From positions 18,282,001-18,346,000 of the forward strand of contig OZ005601.1 of NCBI GenBank assembly GCA_963930655.1: a DNA stretch of 64,000 nucleotides, written 5' to 3'. The notes under the pieces were generated by a model that did not search any database, was not told the origin of the DNA, and saw nothing but the letters and a program-made list of their open reading frames with translations. Positions 54,070 through 64,000 of this stretch are shown one piece after another. Origin of the DNA: Myrica gale (Eukaryota; Streptophyta; Magnoliopsida; Fagales; Myricaceae). The number at the start of each line of letters is the position of its first letter. The first letter of the stretch is position 1. Position numbers and translations under genes: made by a program.

Positions 54070-57000
54070 ATTCATCCTCAAGGTTCCTAATTTTCAAAGT
54101 GATTAATTGGAATTATTATTTATTGATATCTTGTGGTTTAACTCTTCAATTAATCAATTTGCATCATTATCTTTGACATTCAGGTGTATTACTTTTAATC
54201 TAATTAATTTGGAGACTTTAGTTTTTATAGTTTGGTCTATTGCTCTTCATTTAATCTATTTGATTCGTTTCTTCAATATTAAGTTATCTATTTTATAAAC
54301 TAACTAATTTGAGGCTTTTTTCAACTATATTTTGTTCAATAACTCTTTCATAAATCTATCTGCTTAATTTCGTTATCGCTAAGGTATCTAATTGCGATGA
54401 TTTTGAATTTTGCTTTTGTCTATATCTTTTCGATTAATCTAATTGCTTCAATTTCTTCAATGTTAAAGTATCTAATTTTTAGTCTAAATAATTTGGACAG
54501 ATTTTCGTTTATATTTTAGTCGATAACTCTGTCATTAATCTATTTGCTTCAGTTCTTCATGATTAAGGTATCTAACTGTGTTTTGATCTGTTAAAATTCA
54601 ACAAAACTAAATGCTTCATTTTCTTCAGTATTATGCAATCCAGTTTTGAAACTAATTAATTTGTAATATTTTACATTTATATTTTGGTCCACAACTCTTG
54701 CATTAATGTATTTACGACATTTTATTCCTCCTCAAGGTTCCTAATTTTCGAAGTGATTAATCGGAACTATTATTTATTGATATCTTGTGGTTTAACTCTT
54801 CAATTAATCCATTTGCATCATTATCTTTGACATTAAGCTGTGTTACTTTTAATCTAATTAATATGGAGACTTTAGTTTTTATAGTTTGGTCTATTGCTCT
54901 TCATTTAATTTATTTGATTCGTTTCTTCAATATTAAGTTATCTATTTTATAAACTAACTAATTTGAGGCTTTTTTCAACTATATTTTGTTCAATAACTCT
55001 TACATAAATCTATCTGCTTAATTTCGTTATCGCTAAGGTATCTAATTGTTAAATAAAGTAATTGCGATGATTTTGAATTTTGCTTTTGTCTATATCTTTT
55101 CGATTAATCTAATTGCTTCAATTTCTTCAATGTTAAAGTATCTAATTTTTAGTCTAAATAATTTGTACAGATTTTCGTTTATATTTTAGTCGATAACTCT
55201 GTCATTAATCTATTTGCTTCATTTCTTCATGATTAAGGTATCTAACTATCTTTTGATCTGTTTTAATTCAACAAAACTAAATGCTTCATTTTCTTCAGTA
55301 TTATGCAATCCAGTTTTGAAACTAATTAATTTGTAATATTTTTCATTTATATTTTGGTCCACAACTCTTGCATTAATGTATTTACGACATTTTATTCCTC
55401 CTCAAGGTTCCTAATTTCGAAGTGATTAATCGGAACTATTATTTATTGATATCTTGTGGTTTAACTCTTCAATTAATCCATTTGCATCATTATCTTTGAC
55501 ATTAAGCTGTGTTACTTTTAATCTAATTAATTTGGAGACTTTAGTTTGGTCTATTGCTCTTCATTTAATCTATTTGATTCGTTTCTTCAATATTAAATTA
55601 TCTATTTTATAAACTAACTAATTTGAGGCTTTTTTCAACTATATTTTGTTCAATAACTCTTACATAAATCTATCTGCTTAATTTAGTTATCGCTAAGGTA
55701 TCTAATTGTTAAATAAAGTAATTGCGATGATTTTGAATTTTGCTTTTGTCTATATCTTTTCGATTATGCTAATTGCTTCAATTTCTTCATTGTTAAAGTA
55801 TCTAATTTTTAGTCTAAATAATTTGGACTGATTTTCGTTTATATTTTAGTTGATAACTCTGTCATTAATTAAATTTGCTTCATTTCTTCATGATTAAGGT
55901 ATCTAACTATCTTTTGATCTGTTTTAATTCAACAAAACAAAATGCTTCATTTTCTTCAATATTATGCAATCCATTTTGGAAACTAATTAATTTGTAATAT
56001 TTTTCATTTATATTTTGGTCCACAACTCTTGCATTAATGTATTTACAACATTTTATTCATCCTCAAGGTTCCTAATTTTCAAAGTGATTAATCGGAACTA
56101 TTATTTATTGATATCTTGTGGTTTAACTCTTCAATTAATCCATTTGCATCATTATCTTTGACATTAAGGTGTGTTACTTTTAATCTAATTAATATGGAGA
56201 CTTTAGTTTTTATAGTTTGGTCTATTGCTCTTCATTTAATAATCTATTTGATTCGTTTCTTCAATATTAAGTTATCTATTTTATAAACTAACTAATTTGA
56301 GGCTTTTTTCAACTATATTTTGTTCAATAACTCTTCCATAAATCTATCTGCTTAATTTCGTTATGCTAAGGTATCTAATTGTTAAATAAAGTAATTGCGA
56401 TGATTTTGAATTTATCTTTTCTCTATATCTTTTCCACTAATCTAATTGCTTCAATTTCTTCAATGTTAAAGTATCTAATTTTAAACTAAATAATTTGGAC
56501 AGATTTTCGTTTACATTTTAGTCGATAACTCTGTCATTAATCTATTTGCTTCATTTCTTCATGATTAAGGTATCTAACAATCTTTTAATCTGTTATAAAT
56601 CTACAAAATTAAGTTCTTCATTTTTTTCAATATTATGCTATACAATTTTTAAACTAATTAATTTGAACTATTTTAATTTATATTTCGGTCCACAACAACT
56701 GCATTAATGTATTTACAACATTTTATTCATCCTCAAGGTTCCTAATTTTCAAAATGATTAATCGGAACTATTATTTATTGATATCTTGTGGTTTAACTCT
56801 TCAATTAATCCCCTTGCATCATTATCTTTGACATTAAGGTGTGTTACTTTTAATCTAATTAATTTGGAGACTTTAGTTTGGTCTATTGCTCTTCCTTTAA
56901 TCAATTTGATTCGTTTCATCAATATTAAGTTATCTATTTTATAAACTAACGAATTTCAGGCCTTTTTCAACTATATTTTGCTCAATAACTGTTACATAAA

Positions 57001-58725
57001 TCTATCTGCTTAATTTCGTTATCGCTAAGGTATCTAATTGTTAAATAAAGTAATTGCGATGATTTTGAATTTTGCTTTTGTCTATATCTTTTCGATTAAT
57101 CTAATTGCTTCAATTTCTTCAATGTTAAAGTATCTAATTTTTAGTCTAAATAATTTGGACAGATTTTCGTTTATATTTTAGTCGATAACTCTGTCATTAA
57201 TCTATTTGCTTCATTTCTTCATGATTAACGTATCTAACTATCTTTTGATCTGTTTTAATTCAACAAAACTAAATGCTTCATTTTCTTCAGTATTATGCAA
57301 TCCAGTTTTGAAACTAATTAATTTGTAATATTTTTCATTTATATTTTGGTCCACAACTCTTGCATTAATGTATTTACGACATTTTATTCCTCCTCAAGGT
57401 TCCTAATTTTCGAAGTGATTAATCGGAACTATTATTTATTGATATCTTGTGGTTTAACTCTTCAATTAATCCATTTGCATCATTATCTTTGACATTAAGC
57501 TGTGTTACTTTTAATCTAATTAATATGGAGACTTTAGTTTTTATAGTTTGGTCTGTTGCTCTTCATTTAATTTATTTGATTCGTTTCTTCAATATTAAGT
57601 TATCTATTTTATAAACTAACTAATTTGAGGCTTTTTTCAACTATATTTTGTTCAATAACTCTTACATAAATCTATCTGCTTAATTTCGTTATCGCTAAGG
57701 TATCTAATTGTTAAATAAAGTAATTGCGATGATTTTGAATTTTGCTTTTGTCTATATCTTTTCGATTAATCTAATTGCTTCAATTTCTTCAATGTTAAAG
57801 TATCTAATTTTTAGTCTAAATAATTTGGACAGATTTTCGTTTATATTTTAGTCGATAACTCTGTCATTAATCTATTTGCTTCATTTCTTCATGATTAAGG
57901 TATCTAACTATCTTTTGATCTGTTTTAATTCAACAAAACTAAATGCTTCATTTTCTTCAATATTATGCTATCCATTTTTGAAACTAATTAATTTGTAATA
58001 TTTTTCATTTATATTTTGGTCCACAACTCTTGCATTAATGTATTTACAACATTTTATTCATCCTCAAGGTTCCTAATTTTCAAAGTGATTAATCGGAACT
58101 ATCATTTATTGATATCTTGTGGTTTAACTCTTCAATTAATCCATTTGCATCATTATCTTTGACATTAAGATGTGTTACTTTTAATCTAATTAATATGGAG
58201 ACTTTAGTTTTTATAGTTTGGTCTATTGCTCTTCATTTAATAATCTATTTGATTCGTTTCTTCAATAATAATTTATCTATTTTATAAACTAACTAATTTG
58301 AGGCTTTTTTCAACTATATTTTGTTCAATAACTGTTACATAAATCTATCTGCTAAATTTCGTTATCGCTAAGGTATCTAATAGTTAAATAAAGTAATTGC
58401 GATGATTTGGAATTTAGCTTTTGTCTATATCTTTCCCACTAATCTAATTGCTTCAATTTCTTCAATGTTAAAGTATCTAATTTTTAATCTAAATAATTAG
58501 GACAGATTTTCCTTTACATTTTTGTCGATAACTCTTTCATTAATTTATTTGCTTCATTTCTTCATAATTAAGGTATCTAACAGTCTTTTGATCTGTTATA
58601 ATTCCACAAAATTAAGTTGTTCATTTTCTTCAATATTTCTATACAATTTTTAAACTAATTAATTTGAACTATTTTAATTTATATTTCGGTCCACAACTCT
58701 TGCATTAATGTATTTACAACATTTT
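54070..58725 (+). repeat. Diverged right flank, first part, seven monomers
   Basis: Starts: 54070 (654 bp), 54724, 55394 (661 bp), 56055, 56725 (661 bp), 57386, 58056. Markers are 'cgattaatct', 'tttttagtctaaa', 'attaagctgtg', 'gcaatccagttttg' and 'attcctcctc'. The monomer at 54724 returns at 57386, offset 2,662 bp. The monomer at 56055 resembles member b (3 bp gain, ttatgctaag, 'tatcttttctct', 'aacaactgc') and 54070 resembles c/d (cattcaggtgtatt). Base differences between neighbours are clearly more frequent than at 44-53 kb. Confidence 0.82.
54391..54394 (+). repeat. 16 bp deletion junction in subunit C
   Basis: The usual 'aattgttaaataaagtaattg' is reduced to a single 'aattg' here, so one of two flanking 'aattg' words and the 11 bp between them are gone. 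This accounts for the 654 bp monomer at 54070. It looks like slippage between short direct repeats. Confidence 0.85.
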
Positions 58726-61700
58726 ATTCATCCTCAAGGTTCCTAATTTTGAAAGTGATTAATTGGAACTATTATTTATTGATATCTTGTGGTTTAACTC
58801 TTCAATTAATCCATTTGCATCATTATCTTTGACATTAAGGTGTGTTACTTTTAATCTAATTAATATGGAGACTTTAGTTTTTATAGTTTGGTCTATTGCT
58901 CTTCATTTAATAATCTATTTGATTCGTTTCTTCAATATTAAGTTATCTACTTTATAAACTAACTAATTTGAGGCTTTTTTCAACTATATTTTGTTCAATA
59001 ACTCTTCCATAAATCTATCTGCTTAATTTCGTTATGCTAAGGTATCTAATTGTTAAATAAAGTAATTGCGATGATTTTGAATTTAGCTTTTGTCTATATC
59101 TTTTTCACTAATTTAATTGCTTCAATTTCTTCAATGTTAAAGTATCTAATTTTAAACTAAATAATTTGGACAGATTTTAGTTTACATTTTGGTCGATAAC
59201 TCTTTCATTAATCTATTTGCTTCATTTCTTCATGATTAAGGTATCTAACTGTCTTTTGATCTGTTACAATTCTACAAAATTAAGTTCTTTATTTTTCTTC
59301 AATATTATGTATACAATTTTTAAACTAATTAATTTGAACTATTTTAATTTATATTTCTGTCCACAACTCTTGCATTAATGTATTTACAACATTTTATTCA
59401 TCCTCAAGGTTCCTAATTTTCAAAATGATTAATCGGAACTATTATTTATTGATATCTTGTGGTTTAACTCTTCAATTAATCCCCTTGCATCATTATCTTT
59501 GACATTAAGGTGTGTTACTTTTAATCTAATTAATTTGGAGACTTTAGTTTGGTCTATTGCTCTTCCTTTAATCAATTTGATTCGTTTCATCAATATTAAG
59601 TTATCTATTTTATAAACTAACGAATTTGAGGCTTTTTTCAACTATATTTTGTTCAATAACTGTTACATAAATCTTTCTGCTTAATTTCGTTATCGCTAAG
59701 GTATCTAATTGTTAAATAAAGCAATTGCGATGATTTTGAATTTAGCTTTTGTCTATATCTTTTCCACTAATCTAATTGCTTCAATTTCTTCAATGTTAAA
59801 GTATCTAATTTTTAATCTAAATAATTTGGACAGATTTTCATTTACATTTTAGTCGATAACTCTTTCATTAATTTATTTGCTTCATTTCTTCCTGATTAAG
59901 CTATCTAACTGTCTTATGATCTGTTAAAATTCCACAAAATTAAGCTCTTCATTTTCTTCAATATTATGCTATACAATTTTAAACTAATTAATTTGAAATA
60001 TTTTAATTTATATTTCGGTCCACAACTCTTGCATTAATGTTTTGACAACATTTTATTCATCCTCATGGTTCCTAATTTTCAAAGTGATTAATCGGAACAA
60101 TTATTTATTTATATCTTGTGGTTTAACTCTTCAATTAATCCATTTGCATCATTATCTTTGACATTAAGGTGTGTTACTTTTAATCTAATTAATTTGGAGA
60201 CTTTAGTTTTTATAGTTTGGTCTATTGCTCTTCATTTAATCTATTTGATTCGTTTCTTCAATATTAAGTTATCTATTTTATAAACTAAGTAATTTTACGC
60301 TTTTTTCAACTATATTTTGTTCAATAAGTGTTACATAAATCTATCTGCTTAATTTCGTTATCGCTAAGGTATCTAATTGTTGTTAAATAAAGCAATTGCG
60401 ATGATTTTGAATTTAGCTTTTGTCTATATCTTTTCCACTAATCTAATTGCTTCAATTTCTTCAATGTTAAAGTATCTAATTTTTAATCTAAATAATTAGG
60501 ACAGATTTTCCTTTACATTTTTGTCGATAACTGTTTCATTAATTTATTTGCTTCATTTCTTCATAATTAAGGTATCTAACAGTCTTTTGATCTGTTATAA
60601 TTCCACAAAATTAAGTTGTTCATTTTCTTCAATATTTCTATACAATTTTTAAACTAATTAATTTGAACTATTTTAATTTATATTTCGGTCCACAACTCTT
60701 GCATTGATTTATTTCCAACATTTTATTCATCCTCCAGGTTCCTAATTTTCAAAGTGATTAATTGGAATTATTATTTATTGATATCTTGTGGTTTAACTCT
60801 TCAATTAATCCATTTGCATCATTATCTTTGACATTAAGGTGTGTTACTTTTAATCTAATTAATTTGGAGACTTTAGTTTGGTCTATTGCTCTTCCTTTAA
60901 TCAATTTGATTCGTTTCATCAATATTAAGTTATCTATTTTATAAACTAACGAATTTGAGGGTTTTTTCAACTATATTTTGTTCAATAACTGTTACATAAA
61001 TCTATCTGCTTAATTTCGTTATCGCTAAGGTATCTGATTGTTAAATAAAGCAATTGCGATGATTTTGAATTTAGCTTTTGTCTATATCTTTTCCACTAAT
61101 CTAATTGCTTCAATTTCTTCAATGTTAAAGTATCTAATTTTTAATCTAAATAATTTGGACAGATTTTCATTTACATTTTAGTCGATAACTCTTTCATTAA
61201 TCTATTTGCTTCATTTCTTCATGATTAAGCTATCTAACTGTCTTATGATCTGTTACAATTACACAAAATTAAGTTCTTCATTTTCTTCAATATTATGCTA
61301 GACAATTTTTAAACTAATTAATTTGAACTATTTTAATTTATATTTCGGTCCACAACTCGTGCATTAATGTTTTGACAACATTTTATTCATCCTCATGGTT
61401 CCTAATTTTCAAAGTGATTAATCGGAACAATTATTTATTAATATCTTGTGGTTTAACTCTTCAATTAATCCATTTGCATCATTATCTTTGACATTAAGGT
61501 GTGTTACTTTTAATCTAATTAATTTGGAGACTTTAGTTTTTATAGTTTGGTCTATCGCTCTTCATTTAATCTATTTGATTCGTTTCTTCAATATTAAGTT
61601 ATCTATTTTATAAACTAACTAATTTGAGGCTTTTTTCAACTATATTTTGTTCAATAACTCTTCCATAAATCTATCTGCTTAATTTCGTTATGCTAAGGTA

Positions 61701-64000
61701 TCTAATTGTTAAATAAAGTAATTGCGATGATTTTGAATTTAGCTTTTGTCTATATCTTTCCCACTAATCTAATTGCTTCAATTTCTTCAATGTTAAAGTA
61801 TCTAATTTTTAATCTAAATAATTAGGACAGATTTTCCTTTACATTTTTGTCGATAACTCTTTCATTAATTTATTTGCTTCATTTCTTCATAATTAAGGTA
61901 TCTAACCGTCTTTTGATCTGTTATAATTCCACAAAATTAAGTTGTTCATTTTCTTCAATATTTCTATATAATTTTTAAACTAATTAATTTGAACTATTTA
62001 ATTTATATTTCGGTCCACAACTCTTGCATTAATGTATTTACAACATTTTATTCATCCTCAAGGTTCCTAATTTTGAAAGTGATTAATTGGAACTATTATT
62101 TATTGATATCTTGTGGTTTAACTCTTCAATTAATCCATTTGCATCATTATCTTTGACATTAAGGTGTGTTACTTTTAATCTAATTAATATGGAGACTTTA
62201 GTTTTTATAGTTTGGTCTATTGCTCTTCATTTAATAATCTATTTGATTCGTTTCTTCAATATTAAGTTATCTACTTTATAAACTAACTAATTTGAGGCTT
62301 TTTTCAACTATATTTTGTTCAATAACTCTTCCATAAATCTATCTGCTTAATTTCGTTATGCTAAGGTATCTAATTGTTAAATAAAGTAATTGCGATAATT
62401 TTGAATTTAGCTTTTGTCTATATCTTTTCCACTAATCTAATTGCTTCAATTTCTTCAATGTTAAAGTATCTAATTTTTAATCTAAATAATTTGGACAGAT
62501 TTTCATTTACATTTTAGTCGATAACTCTTTCATTAATTTATTTGCTTCATTTCTTCATGATTAAGCTATCTAACTGTCTTATGATCTGTTACAATTCCAC
62601 AAAATTAAGTTCTTCATTTTCTTCAATATTATGCTATACAATTTCTAAACTAATTAATTTGAACTATTTTAATTTATATTTCGGTCCACAACTCTTGCAT
62701 TAATGTTTTGACAACATTTTATTCATCCTCATGGTTCCTAATTTTCAAAATGATTAATCGGAACAATTATTTGTTGATATCTTGTGGTTTAACTCTTCAA
62801 TTAATCCCCTTGCATCATTATCTTTGACATTAAGGTGTGTTACTTTTAATCTAATTAATTTGGAGACTTTAGTTTGGTCTATTGCTCTTCCTTTAATCAA
62901 TTTGATTCGTTTCATCAATATTAAGTTATCTATTTTATAAACTAACGAATTTGAGGCTTTTTTCAACTATATTTTGTTCAATAACTGTTACATAAATCTT
63001 TCTGCTTAATTTCGTTATCGCTAAGGTATCTAATTGTTAAATAAAGCAATTGCGATGATTTTGAATTTAGCTTTTGTCTATATCTTTTCCACTAATCTAA
63101 TTGCTTCAAATTCTTCAATGTTAAAGTATCTAATTTTTAATCTAAATAATTTGGACAGATTTTCATTTACATTTTAGTCGATAACTCTTTCATTAATCTA
63201 TTTGCTTCATTTCTTCATGATTAAGCTATCTAACTGTCTTATGATCTGTTACAATTCCACAAAATTAAGTTCTTCATTTTCTTCAATATTATGCTATACA
63301 ATTTCTAAACTAATTAATTTGAACTATTTTAATTTATATTTCGGTCCACAACTCTTGCATTAATGTTTTGACAACATTTTATTCATCCTCATGGTTCCTA
63401 ATTTTCAAAGTGATTAATCGGAACAATTATTTATTGATATCTTGTGGTTTAACTCTTCAATTAATCCATTTGCATCATTATCTTTGACATTAAGGTGTGT
63501 TACTTTTAATCTAATTAATTTGGAGACTTTAGTTTTTATAGTTTGGTCTATTGCTCTTCATTTAATCTATTTGATTCGTTTCTTCAATATTAAGTTATCT
63601 ATTTTATAAACTAAGTAATTTTAGGCTTTTTTCAACTATATTTTGTTCAATAACTCTTCCATAAATCTATCTGCTTAATTTCGTTATCGCTAAGGTATCT
63701 AATTGTTAAATAAAGCAATTGCGATGATTTTGAATTTAGCTTTTGTCTATATCTTTTCCACTAATCTAATTGCTTCAATTTCTTCAATGTTAAAGTATCT
63801 AATTTTTAATCTAAATAATTTGGACAGATTTTAGTTTACATTTTGGTCGATAACTCTTTCATTAATCTATTTGCTTCATTTCTTCATGATTAAGCTATCT
63901 AACTGTCTTTTGATCTGTTACAATTCCACAAAATTAAGTTCTTTATTTTTCTTCAATATTATGTATACAATTTTTAAACTAATTAATTTGAACTATTTTA
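58726..64000 (+). repeat. Diverged right flank, five-monomer repeat of ~3,325 bp
   Basis: Starts: 58726, 59396 (659 bp), 60055, 60725 (660 bp), 61385, 62050, 62721 (660 bp), 63381 (cut by window end). The run 58726-59396-60055 returns as 62050-62721-63381 at offsets 3,324, 3,325 and 3,326 bp. Shared markers are 'ttatctactttataaac', 'aatccccttgc', 'tgttttgacaac', 'ctcatggttcc', 'aagcaattgcg' and 'taagtaatttta'. No gene is seen. Confidence 0.82.

Larger units (their letters stand above)
1..64000 (+). repeat. Uninterrupted satellite DNA array, ~669 bp monomer
   Basis: The window is filled head to tail with a 668-670 bp monomer, recognised by the recurring box 'attcatcctc' (variants attcagcctc and attcctcctc). 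The first starts are 1, 670, 1339, 2008 and 2677, and the last are 62050, 62721 and 63381; the final monomer is cut by the window end. I placed 96 anchored starts. Almost all spacings are 666-673 bp; exceptions are 456 bp (three times), 1142 bp, 768 bp, 654 bp and a 659-661 bp class near the right end. All copies point the same way and no stretch lacks monomer sequence. This is the structure of a eukaryotic satellite in heterochromatin, possibly centromeric. The family was not recognised by name. Confidence 0.98.

Noticed and set aside
59429-59641. 70-codon − strand frames at 59429-59641, 60758-60970 and 62754-62966
   Set aside because: They are open only in monomers with 'aacgaattt' in place of 'aactaattt', which removes a stop on that strand, and they also begin at TTG. 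The lysine-rich content follows from the AT-rich satellite.
60371-60388. Small gain 'attgttgttaaa' in subunit C at about 60.38 kb
   Set aside because: It is a 3 bp slippage duplication seen once, with no wider meaning.
1-64000. CRISPR array or bacterial repeat region
   Set aside because: The period is 669 bp with no short repeat and unique spacer pattern. Monomers are near identical over their full length and no cas-like gene is present.
1-64000. LTR retrotransposons, LINEs, SINEs or DNA transposons
   Set aside because: No element ends, target-site duplications, polymerase-like frames or poly-A tails were found, and the sequence is satellite throughout.
1-64000. TATA boxes, promoters and terminators
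   Set aside because: TATA-like and poly-T words occur in every monomer because of the base composition and cannot be told from background.
1-64000. Ribosomal DNA spacer or organelle control region
   Set aside because: No rRNA or tRNA sequence is seen, and the long homogeneous array does not fit either.

Overview
The whole window is one uninterrupted block of eukaryotic satellite DNA. I find no credible protein gene, RNA gene, transposon or single-copy spacer in the 64 kb. The basic unit is a 668-670 bp monomer, roughly 25% G+C in the stretches I counted, always in the same orientation. Using the box 'attcatcctc' as anchor I placed 96 monomer starts by hand, plus one monomer that has lost the anchor. 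Both window ends lie inside the array. The organism cannot be named. A head-to-tail array this long, with higher-order structure and several homogenised blocks, fits centromeric or other heterochromatin of a plant, insect or other eukaryote, not a prokaryote or organelle.

Two levels of order lie beneath and above the monomer. Beneath it, the monomer is a fossil seven-mer of a ~100 bp ancestor: six full subunits of 99-101 bp and one cut to about 67 bp, adding up to 669 bp. Above it, the monomers form a 14-member higher-order repeat (called a to n here). It appears three times, at about 6.0-15.8 kb (15 monomers), 15.8-24.3 kb (13 monomers) and 28.3-37.5 kb (14 monomers). A six-monomer partial duplication sits at 24.3-28.3 kb. 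A shortened 456 bp monomer (member e) marks each copy.

Layout: 1-6.0 kb, nine fairly uniform monomers, two of them apparently one base apart. 6.0-37.5 kb, the three higher-order copies and the partial one. 37.5-44.1 kb, further reshuffled members (k, l, m, n, p, h) with a 5,348 bp duplication. 44.1-53.3 kb, strongly homogenised i-like monomers arranged as two related ~4.0-4.5 kb segments, including a fused monomer of 1,142 bp. 53.3-54.1 kb, a 768 bp monomer that gained one 100 bp subunit in register. 54.1-64.0 kb, a more diverged flank with its own five-monomer repeat of ~3,325 bp and a recurrent 9 bp deletion.

The parts do not work together as genes. The window is best read as a record of unequal exchange, slippage and conversion acting at 9 bp, 100 bp, 669 bp and 2-12 kb scales. 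The short open frames of 60-70 codons are by-products of the repeat. All counts were made by eye; no alignment or database search was run.
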